Shown here: one piece after another, positions 18,858-28,040 of the stretch | Position numbering within the stretch: position 1 is the stretch's first letter | Layout of the letters: each line of letters begins with the position of its first letter | Origin: Paenibacillus durus ATCC 35681 | GTDB taxonomy: Bacteria; Bacillota; Bacilli; Paenibacillales; Paenibacillaceae | DNA length: 64,000 nucleotides | NCBI RefSeq assembly: GCF_000993825.1 | Contig: NZ_CP011114.1 | Coordinates: 1,054,001 to 1,118,000 of the forward strand | Direction of reading: 5' to 3' | Translations under genes and position numbers: made by a program | The notes under the pieces: generated by a model | The model's input: only the letters and a program-made list of their open reading frames with translations | The model's database searches: none | What the model was told of the DNA's origin: nothing

Positions 18858-20441
18858 ATGGTTATCGAAAAAAATACAACGGCTTCCGGGGCCGACCAGG
18901 CGCTGCACGCCATTGAACAACTCGTGCTGTTCGCATCGCGCCGGCGTCTAATCGAACCCGCCGATATCGATTACAGCCGCAATCTGCTGCTGGAGCAGTT
19001 CAGATTCAGCGAGCCTTATACCGGGAAAGTCGATGATACGGAATTGCAGGGCCCGCAGGCTCCGCTGGATGTTCTGATCGATTACGGCTTTGAAATCGGG
19101 CTGATTCCGGAGAACAGCGACACTTACCGGGATCTGCTGGATGCCAAGATCATGGGCCTTCTGCTGGCCCGTCCATCGGAAGTGAACGCGGAGTTTTACC
19201 GGCTGAGCGGCGAGCAAGGTGTTGCTGCCGCAACCGGCCGGTTCTATCAGCTCAGCATTGATTCCAACTATATCCGCATGGACCGCATTTCGAAGAACGT
19301 CTACTGGCTGCAGCCTACGCCATACGGGAACTTGGAGATGACGATCAATCTGTCCAAGCCGGAGAAAAATCCGAAGGAAATTGCCATGGCGCGGCTGCTT
19401 CCGCCGCCCATATACCCGAAATGCCTGCTCTGCCGGGAGAATGTCGGCTATGCCGGACGGCTTAACCATCCGGCCCGCCAGAACCTGCGGGCGATCCCGA
19501 TTGAACTGAATAGCGAGAAATGGTTCTTTCAATATTCGCCATATGTGTATTACAACGAGCACTGCATCGTATTCCATCACGATCATGTGCCGATGAAGCT
19601 GACGAAGGATACGCTGAAGCGGCTGCTGGGATTCGTTAGCGAATTCCCGCATTATTTTATCGGCTCCAATGCGGATCTTCCGATTGTGGGCGGCTCTATT
19701 TTGACACATGACCATTTTCAGGGAGGCCGCCATACCTTTGCGCTGCAAAAGGCTCCTATTGAACAAAGCTTTAACCATCCGAAGTATCCGGGGGTTGACC
19801 TGGGACTGGTCAAATGGCCGATGTCGGTTATCCGTCTGAATGGGGAGAATCCGGATATCCTGCTGGAATGCGCTGACGATCTTTACGAAGCGTGGAAAAG
19901 CTACAGCGACCCTGCGGCCGATATTCTGGCCTTCTCGGAAGCCGGCGGCGAGCGGCAGCCCCATAATACGATCACCCCCATTGTCCGCCGCAGCGAAGAC
20001 GGCGGCTATGAGATGGATATGGTGCTGCGCAACAACCGAACCAGCGAGGAGCATCCCGAGGGTATTTTCCACCCGCACCGGGAGATGCATCATATCAAGA
20101 AAGAAAATATCGGTCTCATCGAAGTCATGGGCTTGGCGATTTTACCGGGGCGGCTGAAGAATGAGCTGGATAGAGTCGCAGATATTCTCGCCGGCAACGC
20201 GGCGGAGCTCGAAGCGTTGGGCAGCGGCGCGGATCATCCCCTTGCCCAGCATGCGGACTGGATCGCGGAGCTGACCGGACGATTCGGCACAGTAATGGAT
20301 CGCGAGGAGGCCGTCCGGACGGTCCGGAACGAGGTCGGCATCAAATTCACGCAAATTCTGGAGCATGCGGGCGTGTTTAAATGCTCGTCTGAAGGCCGGG
20401 AAGCTTTCCGGAACTTCATCATTAGCTTTGGCGCGGTCTGA
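18858..20441 (+). CDS. galT: UDP-glucose-hexose-1-phosphate uridylyltransferase, class II (527 aa)
   Basis: Completes the Leloir pathway by moving UMP from UDP-glucose to galactose 1-phosphate. It belongs to the long Gram-positive GalT class II, recognisable by 'LTHDHFQGGRH' and 'CIVFHHDHVPMK' rather than the zinc-type class I sequence. The frame is open from 18774, within galE, but AAAGGAG lies eight bases before the ATG at 18858 and that start gives the normal length. A terminator follows and closes the operon. Confidence 0.95.
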   Translation: MVIEKNTTASGADQALHAIEQLVLFASRRRLIEPADIDYSRNLLLEQFRFSEPYTGKVDDTELQGPQAPLDVLIDYGFEIGLIPENSDTYRDLLDAKIMGLLLARPSEVNAEFYRLSGEQGVAAATGRFYQLSIDSNYIRMDRISKNVYWLQPTPYGNLEMTINLSKPEKNPKEIAMARLLPPPIYPKCLLCRENVGYAGRLNHPARQNLRAIPIELNSEKWFFQYSPYVYYNEHCIVFHHDHVPMKLTKDTLKRLLGFVSEFPHYFIGSNADLPIVGGSILTHDHFQGGRHTFALQKAPIEQSFNHPKYPGVDLGLVKWPMSVIRLNGENPDILLECADDLYEAWKSYSDPAADILAFSEAGGERQPHNTITPIVRRSEDGGYEMDMVLRNNRTSEEHPEGIFHPHREMHHIKKENIGLIEVMGLAILPGRLKNELDRVADILAGNAAELEALGSGADHPLAQHADWIAELTGRFGTVMDREEAVRTVRNEVGIKFTQILEHAGVFKCSSEGREAFRNFIISFGAV

Positions 20442-20463
20442 ATGCGCGGCAGGCTTTTGAAAT

Positions 20464-20499
20464 AGCCGGTTTCTCTTTAGGGGGAAGCCGGCTTTTTTC
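20464..20499 (+). terminator. Terminator of the galKET operon
   Basis: AGCCGGTTTC/GAAGCCGGCT stem (one wobble pair) followed by six T. Confidence 0.85.
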
Positions 20500-20528
20500 T
20501 TGGAATCAGGCACGTACTCTCCGCTAAT

Positions 20529-20557
20529 TTGTATGGTAAAAGTTAGGGGCTTATAAT
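20529..20557 (+). promoter_or_regulatory. Sigma-A promoter of the alcohol dehydrogenase gene
   Basis: TTGTAT, exactly 17 bases, TATAAT, located 43 bases before the start codon. Confidence 0.7.
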
Positions 20558-20599
20558 ATAGAGATGCAGCACTAATCCTAAATTATGGAGGCATAACCA

Positions 20600-21763
20600 A
20601 TGCGTAATTTCCAATTTTATAATCCAACCCGGCTGATCTTTGGGAAAGGAACCCTAGAAGCACTGACTACCGAAATCCCTAAATACGGAAAAAATGTACT
20701 CCTTATCTATGGAGGAGGCAGCATTAAACGCAGCGGTTTATACGATAAGATAACCGCGCTGCTTCAAGGCATCGGCGCGAATGTAACGGAGCTCCCTGGA
20801 GTTGAGCCGAATCCGCGCCTGTCTACCGTACATAGAGGGGTCGATCTATGCCGGAGTCAAGGGATCGAGCTGGTTCTGGCGGTTGGCGGGGGGAGCGTGC
20901 TGGATTGCGCCAAGGCAATCGCCGTGGGCGCGAAATACGAAGGCGACATGTGGGATTTCGCAGTGCGTAAGGCGGCTCCGCAGGGGGCGCTGCCGCTCGG
21001 CACCGTCCTGACAATGGCGGCGACAGGCTCGGAGATGAACAGCAACTCGGTAATCACGAATGAAGCCACAATGGAAAAAATAGGCTGGAGCAGCCCTTAC
21101 GCATACCCGGCATTCTCCATTCTCGATCCCGAGCTGACCTTCTCTCTGCCCCGAGATCAGACCGTGTACGGCGTTGTAGATATGATGGTGCATGTCCTGG
21201 AGCATTATTTCCACACGGATGGCAACACGCCTGTTCAGGACGGCTTCTGTGAAGCGCTGCTGCGGACCATGATGGATGCCGGCTCTAAACTGGTAAACGA
21301 CCTTGAGAATTATGAGCTGCGTGAGACGATTCTGTACAGCGGCACAATGGCTCTGAACGGTATGGTGAGCATGGGCTTTGCCGGAGACTGGGCTACACAT
21401 AATATTGAGCATGCCGTCTCGGCTGTGTACGATATCCCGCATGGCGGCGGCTTGGCGATTCTGTTCCCGCAGTGGATGAAGTACAACCTGGATGCAGGCC
21501 CTGAGCGGTTCCGCCAGCTTGCAGTGAACGTGTTCGGCGTCGATCCTTCCGGCAAAAGCGACCGCGAGGTTGGCCTTGAAGGCATCGAAGCCCTGCGGCG
21601 CTTCTGGGATTCCATCGGCGCTCCGAGCCGTTTGGCGGATTACGATATTGACGCAAGCCATATCGATGCAATGGCGGACAAGGCGATCCGTTTCGGTCCG
21701 TTCGGGAACTTCCGCAAGCTTAAGCGGGAAGATACGGTTGAAATCTACACCATGTCGTTGTAA
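20600..21763 (+). CDS. Iron-containing alcohol dehydrogenase, butanol dehydrogenase-like (387 aa)
   Basis: A group III NAD(P)H-dependent alcohol dehydrogenase of the YugJ/YugK/Bdh type. It has the nucleotide-binding '[10 protein letters not shown]' and metal-ligand histidines in '[11 protein letters not shown]' and 'HNIEHAVSA...DIPHGGG'. Such enzymes reduce butyraldehyde and other aldehydes, or YqhD-like lipid aldehydes; the substrate is not determined by sequence. A strong promoter and a perfect terminator flank it, so it is a single-gene unit. Confidence 0.93.
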   Translation: MRNFQFYNPTRLIFGKGTLEALTTEIPKYGKNVLLIYGGGSIKRSGLYDKITALLQGIGANVTELPGVEPNPRLSTVHRGVDLCRSQGIELVLAVGGGSVLDCAKAIAVGAKYEGDMWDFAVRKAAPQGALPLGTVLTMAATGSEMNSNSVITNEATMEKIGWSSPYAYPAFSILDPELTFSLPRDQTVYGVVDMMVHVLEHYFHTDGNTPVQDGFCEALLRTMMDAGSKLVNDLENYELRETILYSGTMALNGMVSMGFAGDWATHNIEHAVSAVYDIPHGGGLAILFPQWMKYNLDAGPERFRQLAVNVFGVDPSGKSDREVGLEGIEALRRFWDSIGAPSRLADYDIDASHIDAMADKAIRFGPFGNFRKLKREDTVEIYTMSL

Positions 21764-21801
21764 CAGAGTATGAAGCTAAGCAAGACAGCAAGGAAGCAGG
21801 C

Positions 21802-21835
21802 AAAAAGGGCAGCGGCTAAGCCGCTGCCCTTTTTT
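21802..21835 (+). terminator. Perfect intrinsic terminator after the alcohol dehydrogenase
   Basis: A 15-bp perfect stem beginning AAAAAGGGCAGCGGC with a 3-base loop (TAA), ending in a T run. Confidence 0.92.
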
Positions 21836-21965
21836 AGGATGTAAATCTTACCTGGCATACACCAATAGCGCCCCAGCATGCGACAAAGCCAAGAGAATGC
21901 GCTGTTAAGATATTTTGAGTAAGCTGCTCCTGAAGCATTGCAATATGGAGGAAAATCCAGATTTT

Positions 21966-21992
21966 TGAAACTAAACGGCCTTTTATCACGTT
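21966..21992 (+). promoter_or_regulatory. Sigma-W-like promoter for yuaF-floT
   Basis: TGAAAC, 17 bases, CGTT agrees with the ECF sigma-W pattern TGAAAC-N16/17-CGTA except for the last base. It lies about 40 bases before the YuaF-like gene. In B. subtilis the yuaF-floT-yuaI operon belongs to the sigma-W envelope-stress regulon. Confidence 0.65.
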
Positions 21993-22030
21993 TAACCTAA
22001 TATGGATAGCCTGGGCGGGAGGAGAAGGAT

Positions 22031-22546
22031 ATGCACACACTGTACTTAAGCTGTCTGGCGCTGGGAATTTTGTTTGCCATAGTCAGTTTGCTGGCAGGTG
22101 ATTTGATCGGGCATGCGCTTGGAGGAATGCTGGATTTTCTGTCCTTCGATGTGCTGAGCCCCTCGGTTTTGGCCGGTGGAATAACCGTTTTTGGCGGGGC
22201 GGGGATTCTGCTGAGCAGATACAGCGGGCTTGAGGACGGGGCGGTTCTGATCCTGTCTCTTTTGATATCCTTCTTTATGAGCATGCTGCTGTATATGGGC
22301 TTCGTGAAGCCGATGGACAAAAGCGAAGTGTCGACCGGCTTCTCCATGAGCGAGCTTCCCGGCAAAATCGGCGAAATCACCGTTCCCGTTCCCGCGCAGG
22401 GCTTTGGGGAGGTTATGGTGAAATTCGGCGCCGCGAACACGCTGCATACGGCCTCAAGCTTTGACCGCTGCCCGTTGTCTGTCGGAACCAAAGTGGTTGT
22501 CGTAGAGGTCAGCGAAGGCGTCGCGTTCGTATCCGAACTAGAATAA
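22031..22546 (+). CDS. YuaF-like NfeD-family membrane protein (171 aa)
   Basis: A small integral membrane protein with three to four hydrophobic segments (residues about 2-22, 45-65 and 76-98) followed by a soluble OB-like domain (about 115-171, 'GKIGEITVPVPAQGFGEVMVK'), as in the NfeD family. B. subtilis YuaF has the same size and is encoded before flotillin FloT; together they affect membrane fluidity and lipid-domain organisation. AGGAGAAGG precedes the ATG. It forms an operon with the next gene (20 bases between). Confidence 0.85.
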   Translation: MHTLYLSCLALGILFAIVSLLAGDLIGHALGGMLDFLSFDVLSPSVLAGGITVFGGAGILLSRYSGLEDGAVLILSLLISFFMSMLLYMGFVKPMDKSEVSTGFSMSELPGKIGEITVPVPAQGFGEVMVKFGAANTLHTASSFDRCPLSVGTKVVVVEVSEGVAFVSELE

Positions 22547-22566
22547 CGAAGAGGAGAGGATTTGTA

Positions 22567-24099
22567 TTGTTTGGTTTGCCTGATTTTTTATTAATCCCTG
22601 TGGTAGTTATTGCTGTCTTGATTGTTCTTGGCCTGGCCTTTTGGGCGCGCTACAGAACGGTCGGCCCTGACGAGGCGATGATTGTGACCGGCTCCTTTCT
22701 GGGCAGCAACCATATTTCCGACGACGGCTCCGGCAGGAAAATTAAGATTGTGCGCGGCGGAGGCGCTTTTATTTTGCCGGTATTCCAAAAGGCCGAATTC
22801 ATGTCGCTGCTGTCGCATAAGCTCGATGTGACGACCCCGGAGGTCTATACCGAGCAGGGAGTCCCCGTAATCGCAGACGGCGTGGCCATCATAAAAGTGG
22901 GGAGTTCGGTGGAGGATGTCGCAACGGCGGCCGAGCAATTTATGGGCAAGCCGATTGAATCGCTGAAGGCGGAGGCTCAGGAGGTGCTGGAAGGCCATCT
23001 GCGCGCCATTCTGGGAACGATGACAGTTGAGGAAGTATACCGTAACCGCGACCGCTTTGCTCAAGAGGTGCAGGGTGTGGCGGCGCGCGATCTGAAGAAG
23101 ATGGGACTCCAGATCGTCTCGTTCACGATCAAGGACGTGCGGGATAAGCACGGCTATCTGGAAGCGCTCGGCAAGCCGCGGATCGCCGCCGTTAAGCGGG
23201 ATGCGGAGATCGCCGAAGCGGAAGCGCTTCGTGATGCGAGGATTCAAAAGGCCAGCGCCGAGGAGCAGGGACAGAAAGCGGAGCTCTTACGCGATACGAA
23301 TATAGCAGAGGCTTCCCGCGACAATCAGCTGAAGATCGCTGCTTTCAAGCGGGACCAGGACACGGCCAAGGCGGATGCCGATCAGGCCTATCATATTCAG
23401 GAGGCTCGCGCCAAGCAGACGGCGGTGGAGGAGCAGATGAAGGTCGAACTCGTCCGCAAGATGCGGGAAATCGATCTGCAGGAGAAGGAAATTCAGATCC
23501 GCGAGAAGCAGTACGATGCGGAAGTGAAAAAGAAAGCCGAAGCGGACCGCTATGCGGTGGAGCAGGCGGCGGAAGCCGAGAAGGCGCGGAAGATGCGGGA
23601 AGCCGATGCGGAGCAGTACAGCATCGAGACACAGGCCAGAGCGACCGCGGAACAGAAGCGGCTCGAAGGCCAGGCCATCGCGGACGCGGAGCGAGCCAAA
23701 GGTACGGCGGACGCCGAGGTTATCCGTCTGCGGGGTCTGGCCGAAGCGGAAGCGAAGGAGAAGCTGGCCGAGGCCTTCCAGAAATTCGGCGAAGCGGCTG
23801 TTCTCGACATTATCGTCAAGATGCTGCCGGAACTGGCGGGCCGTATTGCGGAGCCGCTGTCGTCCATCGATAAGTTGACGGTGGTCGATACGGGAAATGG
23901 CGAGGGCGCGGCCCGTGTCAGCAATTATGTGACCGGGCTGATGGCGACGGCGCCGGAAATGCTAAAGAGCGTCTCGGGTATCGATGTGGAAGGGCTGATT
24001 AAGGGGCTGACGAAGATCGGCACACAACCCTCTGGAGGAGTGCCGACGGCTGTTCCGGCCCAGGCCACGCCCGCCCCGGTGAAACCGCAAGAGGATTAA
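22567..24099 (+). CDS. floT: Flotillin-like protein FloT (510 aa)
   Basis: A scaffold protein of functional membrane microdomains. It has an N-terminal hydrophobic hairpin/anchor (residues about 2-22), an SPFH/band-7 domain (about 30-200) and a long Ala/Glu/Lys coiled-coil rich in 'EA' repeats (about 205-410, for example 'AEAEALRDARIQ'), then a C-terminal region ending in a Pro/Ala tail. Its size matches B. subtilis FloT (509 aa). The start is TTG with GAGGAGAGGA upstream. Position after the YuaF-like gene and a sigma-W-like promoter support the assignment. A strong terminator follows. Confidence 0.94.
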   Translation: MFGLPDFLLIPVVVIAVLIVLGLAFWARYRTVGPDEAMIVTGSFLGSNHISDDGSGRKIKIVRGGGAFILPVFQKAEFMSLLSHKLDVTTPEVYTEQGVPVIADGVAIIKVGSSVEDVATAAEQFMGKPIESLKAEAQEVLEGHLRAILGTMTVEEVYRNRDRFAQEVQGVAARDLKKMGLQIVSFTIKDVRDKHGYLEALGKPRIAAVKRDAEIAEAEALRDARIQKASAEEQGQKAELLRDTNIAEASRDNQLKIAAFKRDQDTAKADADQAYHIQEARAKQTAVEEQMKVELVRKMREIDLQEKEIQIREKQYDAEVKKKAEADRYAVEQAAEAEKARKMREADAEQYSIETQARATAEQKRLEGQAIADAERAKGTADAEVIRLRGLAEAEAKEKLAEAFQKFGEAAVLDIIVKMLPELAGRIAEPLSSIDKLTVVDTGNGEGAARVSNYVTGLMATAPEMLKSVSGIDVEGLIKGLTKIGTQPSGGVPTAVPAQATPAPVKPQED

Positions 24100-24116
24100 G
24101 CAGTTATTTAATATCA

Positions 24117-24168
24117 GAGCTGTTCCGCAAGGTCCGCAATTGGATTTTTCCGGAACAGCTCTTTTTTT
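24117..24168 (+). terminator. Intrinsic terminator after floT
   Basis: GAGCTGTTCCG/CGGAACAGCTC perfect 11-bp stem followed by seven T. Confidence 0.9.
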
Positions 24169-24346
24169 ACCCCCATGTGCTCCGAATTTAGATCAGCAGC
24201 TGGCAAAAGCTTATTTTGAGCATCTAGACAAGCTGTAGACCGGCGTTTTTTAGACGGAGGCAATCGGGGTGCCTGCCGGCGTTTCCGGGTTCGATGATGA
24301 ATGGACACATCTGCTTCATAATTTGCTCTCTTTAACTATAGATTTC
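24169..24346. other. Intergenic DNA between floT and glcT
   Basis: Between the floT terminator and the glcT promoter I see no ORF with a ribosome site and no recognisable RNA element. Confidence 0.5.
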
Positions 24347-24375
24347 TTGATGTTGGGGGACAGCGCAAGTATAAT
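24347..24375 (+). promoter_or_regulatory. Sigma-A promoter of glcT
   Basis: TTGATG, exactly 17 bases, TATAAT, with the start codon 69 bases downstream. Confidence 0.75.
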
Positions 24376-24443
24376 TTAACCGTGCCGTTTCCATTTTGGC
24401 TGCTGTCAGAAATAAGGATATGGATAATAAAGAGGTGTAACAC

Positions 24444-25298
24444 GTGAGCAGCATAACTGTGGCCAAGGTGCTGAATAATAATGTTATCATCGCCGACCAT
24501 CCCCAATATGCCGAAGTGGTCGTGATTGGCAAGGGAATCGGGTTTAATCGTAAGAGCCGCGATCAGATCAATTTATCTGCCGTGGAAAAGATGTTCATTC
24601 TCCGAAACCAACAAGAGCAGGAACAATATAAAGAGCTTGTGCCGCAGGTCGATGAGAAGCTGATTGAAATCATTCAGGAAATCGTGCTATACATTATGCA
24701 GCGCAGCCGGCAGCCGGTCAACGAGCATATTCATATTGCGCTTACAGATCATATCTCCTTCGCCATTCGGCGGTACGAGCAGGATGTAGCCCTTCATAAT
24801 CCTTTTTTATATGAGACCAAAGAGATTTATCCCGAGGAATATGCCATGGCCGAGTACGCTATCGCTAAAATCAACAAGGCTATGGGCGTAACGATGCCTG
24901 TCGACGAGATCGGGTTTGTCGCTCTGCACATTCATAGCGCGCTTAGCAACAGCAGTGTAGCGGAGCTCCAGCAGCATTCCCAGCTGATCGGAGATTTGGT
25001 CAATCTTGTCGAGATTAGTCTCGAGTACCGTGTTCCCAGAGATTCCTTGGATTACTCCAGGCTTGTTACCCACCTGCGGTTTGTGCTGGAACGGCTGCGC
25101 CGAGGCGAGGCAGTCAAGGAGACCTCTTCGCTTGACAGCTTGATGAAACGCGAATATCCGGAAATGTATGCGCTCGCTTGGAAGCTGACGAAGGTGATGG
25201 AGCGGCGTATGCACCTGACCGTATATCCGGCGGAAGTCAGTTACCTGACCGTTCATTTACAGCGTCTTGCCCAGAAAAAAGAGGATGAAGCCGGATGA
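24444..25298 (+). CDS. glcT: PtsG antiterminator GlcT, BglG family (284 aa)
   Basis: An RNA-binding transcription antiterminator. The N-terminal CAT domain (about 1-55, 'VAKVLNNNVIIADH') binds the RAT hairpin in the downstream ptsG leader, and two PRD domains (about 65-170 and 175-284) carry the regulatory histidines phosphorylated by PTS proteins ('HIALTDHISFAIRR', 'GFVALHIHSA'). In B. subtilis, unphosphorylated GlcT prevents termination upstream of ptsGHI when glucose is present. GTG start preceded by AAGAGGTG. The RAT and terminator are both present before ptsG, which makes the assignment secure. Confidence 0.95.
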   Translation: MSSITVAKVLNNNVIIADHPQYAEVVVIGKGIGFNRKSRDQINLSAVEKMFILRNQQEQEQYKELVPQVDEKLIEIIQEIVLYIMQRSRQPVNEHIHIALTDHISFAIRRYEQDVALHNPFLYETKEIYPEEYAMAEYAIAKINKAMGVTMPVDEIGFVALHIHSALSNSSVAELQQHSQLIGDLVNLVEISLEYRVPRDSLDYSRLVTHLRFVLERLRRGEAVKETSSLDSLMKREYPEMYALAWKLTKVMERRMHLTVYPAEVSYLTVHLQRLAQKKEDEAG

Positions 25299-25365
25299 AC
25301 TAGAGCTGCGCCCGTCCCGGCATCCTTCACACGTTTGGCCGATTGTGGCATTTTTAAGGCATATA

Positions 25366-25394
25366 TTGCAAGATGAAATAATTGGTGCTAGAAT
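25366..25394 (+). promoter_or_regulatory. Promoter of ptsG (extended -10)
   Basis: TTGCAA, 17 bases, TAGAAT, with a TG two bases before the -10 hexamer forming an extended -10 element. It lies upstream of the RAT element. Confidence 0.75.
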
Positions 25395-25423
25395 AAACAT
25401 TGTTAATAAGCAAAACAGAATAC

Positions 25424-25455
25424 TAACGTGTAACTGATTCGATCAGGCATGAGTG
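25424..25455 (+). promoter_or_regulatory. GlcT ribonucleic antiterminator (RAT)
   Basis: The sequence around AACGTGTAACTGATTCGATC and the following CAGGCATGAG is nearly the same as the RAT of the B. subtilis ptsG leader as I remember it. It overlaps the 5' arm of the terminator at 25445, so binding of GlcT would block terminator folding. Confidence 0.85.
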
Positions 25456-25551
25456 ATTTACAGTATCTTGGTTGTATTCCCCTTAGTTGGGGTAATCTAA
25501 CTTTAGAGTTAGAGAACAACGGGTGTGCTGTATACGCTCATGCCTTTTTTG
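25445..25551 (+). terminator. Regulated terminator in the ptsG leader
   Basis: AGGCATGAG (25445-25453) pairs perfectly with CTCATGCCT (25537-25545), followed by TTTTTT. The 5' arm is shared with the RAT. The long apical region contains a smaller CCCC/GGGG hairpin (about 25480-25492). Confidence 0.82.
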
Positions 25552-25599
25552 TTCTCTGTTTTGCTTGTAGCCATAATCGTCCAAAGGAAGTGAAACTTT

Positions 25600-27672
25600 A
25601 TGTTTAAAAAGCTTTTCGGCGTCTTACAAAGAGTCGGTAAAGCGCTAATGCTTCCGGTTGCCATTCTTCCGGCGGCAGGTCTGCTGCTGGGTATCGGCAA
25701 CATGTTGGTCAACCCGGACTTCCTGCAATACGTTCCCGCTCTGGAGAACCATACGGTTCAAGCCATCGCCAACGTATTGATGAACTCGGGCCAAATCGTG
25801 TTCAGCAACTTGTCACTGCTGTTCGCCGTAGGTGTAGCCATCGGGCTTGCCGGAGGCGAGGGCGTTGCGGGCCTTGCGGCCATCATCGGTTTTCTCGTCA
25901 TGAACGTGACGATGGGAACGGTGCTCGGAATCAACAGCTACGTGCTGAGTAAGGGGGATTTCGCCTACTCCAGCGTGCTCGGGATTCCAACGCTGCAAAC
26001 CGGGGTGTTCGGCGGTATTCTCGTCGGTATACTGGCATCATCCATGTACAAACGTTTCTTCAAAATCGAGCTTCCTTCCTATCTTGGCTTCTTCGCCGGC
26101 AAACGCTTCGTACCGATTATGACAGCCGTAACTTCCCTGATTCTGGGCTTGGCGTTGACTGTGATCTGGCCTCCAATCCAGCACGGACTGAACTACTTGT
26201 CCCAGAATATGATCAATACAAACCTGACATTGTCGGCGTTTATCTTCGGTCTGATCGAACGCTCGCTGATTCCGTTCGGCCTGCATCACATCTTCTATTC
26301 ACCGTTCTGGTACGAGTTCGGAAGCTATGTCGATAAGGCAGGCGACCTGGTCCGGGGCGACCAACGCATCTTTATGCAGCAGCTCCGTGACGGCGTACCC
26401 TTTACAGCCGGTACTTTTACAACCGGTAAATATCCATTCATGATGTTCGGTCTCCCTGCCGCGGCTCTGGCTATTTATCATGAGTCCAGACCAGAGAACA
26501 GAAAACTCGTGGGCAGCTTGATGGTATCTGCGGCCCTGACTTCGTTCCTTACAGGGATTACCGAGCCGCTGGAATTCTCATTCTTATTCGTTGCTCCGAT
26601 GCTGTTCGCCGTACATGCCGTGTTCGCCGGTCTGTCCTTCATGACTATGCAGATTCTGGGCGTCAAGATCGGCATGACCTTCTCCGGCGGATTTATCGAC
26701 TATGTGCTGTTCGGCATCATTCCGAACCGTACCTCTTGGTGGCTCGTTGTTCCGGTCGGTCTTGCCATCGCTGTCATCTACTACTTCGGATTCCGTTTCG
26801 TTATCCGTAAGTTCAATCTGAAGACGCCGGGACGCGAAGATGTAGTTGAGGATGACGCCGATGGAGCGGATTCAAATGCGGCGGCGATATCCACCGCAGG
26901 GGACGATCTTCCGCGTAATATTCTTGCCGCTCTTGGCGGCCAGCAGAACATCGTTCATCTCGACGCCTGCATTACCCGCTTGCGGGTAGAGGTCAAGGAG
27001 AAAACGAATGTCGACAAGAACCGGCTGAAGAAGCTGGGCGCTTCCGGCGTACTGGAAGTGGGGAATAATGTACAGGCCATTTTCGGCACCCGATCCGATA
27101 CGATCAAATCGCAAATTCAGGATGTTATCGCCGGCAGAACTCCGGCGGCCGCTCCAGTGGATGCAACTCCGCAGCCTGAGTTAGAGCAGCAGGCGGGTGA
27201 AGCGGGCGAGGCGATTATTCCCGAAGATATCGTATCACCGGTAAACGGGGATTTGCTGGATATCACAGAGGTTCCGGATGCGGTATTCTCGCAGAAGATG
27301 ACTGGTGACGGATTCGCGTTCCTATCCTCTGACGGCAAGATCGCTTCTCCAGTCAATGGTAAAGTATTTAATGTATTCCCGAGCAAGCATGCAATCGGCA
27401 TTATGTCCGACGGCGGCAAGGAAGTACTGGTGCATATCGGCGTCAACACGGTTAAGCTGAAAGGCCAAGGCTTCACCGTATTGGTGGAAGAAGGCGATCT
27501 CGTCGCCGCCGGACAGCCGATTATGGAGGTTGACCTGGAGTATGTGAAGGCCCATGCGCCTTCGGTGATTTCGCCGGTTATTTTCTCGAATCTGCCTGAA
27601 GGCTCTGCGGTCACCCTGAAGAAGCCGGGAAAGGTATCCATCGGCGACAAAGATATTGTTAGTATTAAGTAA
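25600..27672 (+). CDS. ptsG: Glucose-specific PTS enzyme IICBA (690 aa)
   Basis: The membrane permease and phosphotransfer protein for glucose. Domain order is IIC (about 1-410, polytopic, 'GITEPLEFSFLF'), IIB (about 430-510, phosphorylated Cys457 in 'LDACITRLR') and IIA (about 545-690, phosphorylated His612 in 'VLVHIGVNTV'). This is the normal Gram-positive three-domain layout and length. GGAAGTGAAAC precedes the ATG. Expression is expected to be glucose-inducible through GlcT at the leader. Next come ptsH and ptsI, giving the full phosphorelay in one block. Confidence 0.97.
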   Translation: MFKKLFGVLQRVGKALMLPVAILPAAGLLLGIGNMLVNPDFLQYVPALENHTVQAIANVLMNSGQIVFSNLSLLFAVGVAIGLAGGEGVAGLAAIIGFLVMNVTMGTVLGINSYVLSKGDFAYSSVLGIPTLQTGVFGGILVGILASSMYKRFFKIELPSYLGFFAGKRFVPIMTAVTSLILGLALTVIWPPIQHGLNYLSQNMINTNLTLSAFIFGLIERSLIPFGLHHIFYSPFWYEFGSYVDKAGDLVRGDQRIFMQQLRDGVPFTAGTFTTGKYPFMMFGLPAAALAIYHESRPENRKLVGSLMVSAALTSFLTGITEPLEFSFLFVAPMLFAVHAVFAGLSFMTMQILGVKIGMTFSGGFIDYVLFGIIPNRTSWWLVVPVGLAIAVIYYFGFRFVIRKFNLKTPGREDVVEDDADGADSNAAAISTAGDDLPRNILAALGGQQNIVHLDACITRLRVEVKEKTNVDKNRLKKLGASGVLEVGNNVQAIFGTRSDTIKSQIQDVIAGRTPAAAPVDATPQPELEQQAGEAGEAIIPEDIVSPVNGDLLDITEVPDAVFSQKMTGDGFAFLSSDGKIASPVNGKVFNVFPSKHAIGIMSDGGKEVLVHIGVNTVKLKGQGFTVLVEEGDLVAAGQPIMEVDLEYVKAHAPSVISPVIFSNLPEGSAVTLKKPGKVSIGDKDIVSIK

Positions 27673-27674
27673 AA

Positions 27675-27703
27675 GTGCAAACTGGCTACGCTTCCTTTAT
27701 AAT
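27675..27703 (+). promoter_or_regulatory. Possible internal promoter of ptsHI
   Basis: GTGCAA, 17 bases, TATAAT, starting just after the ptsG stop codon. The -35 is imperfect. A separate constitutive ptsHI promoter is typical because HPr and EI serve all sugars. Confidence 0.5.
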
Positions 27704-27764
27704 AAATGGGAGCGAAAGCTGTTAAACTAAACCTACAAATTTTAGAAAGCGAGATGGATTAATT

Positions 27765-28040
27765 ATGCAAAAAACATTCAGAATTATCGATGAAGATGGA
27801 ATTCACGCACGCCCGGCTACGGCCCTGGTAAACACGGCAACTAAATTCAAAGGCACTGAAGCATTTGCAGAAGCTAAAGGTAAAAAAGTAACCTTGAAAT
27901 CCATCCTCGGCGTTCTGTCCCTGGGACTGGAACCTGGCGACACGCTGACATTGATTACAGACGGCAGCGAAGAAACTGAAGCGCTGAGCGCGCTTCAGGA
28001 TGTGATGATTAAGGAAGGGCTGGGAGAACTGAATGACTAA
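27765..28040 (+). CDS. ptsH: Phosphocarrier protein HPr (91 aa)
   Basis: Carries phosphate from enzyme I to the sugar-specific PTS proteins via His14 in 'GIHARPAT'. Ser46 in '[11 protein letters not shown]' is the HPr-kinase site that makes P-Ser-HPr, the CcpA corepressor in Bacillota. The protein is complete and of normal size. The stop overlaps the ptsI start by eight bases, which implies coupled translation. Confidence 0.97.
   Translation: MQKTFRIIDEDGIHARPATALVNTATKFKGTEAFAEAKGKKVTLKSILGVLSLGLEPGDTLTLITDGSEETEALSALQDVMIKEGLGELND

Noticed and set aside
18948..20093. A 381-codon open frame antisense to galT
   Set aside because: Shadow frame of galT; composition is typical of antisense translation.
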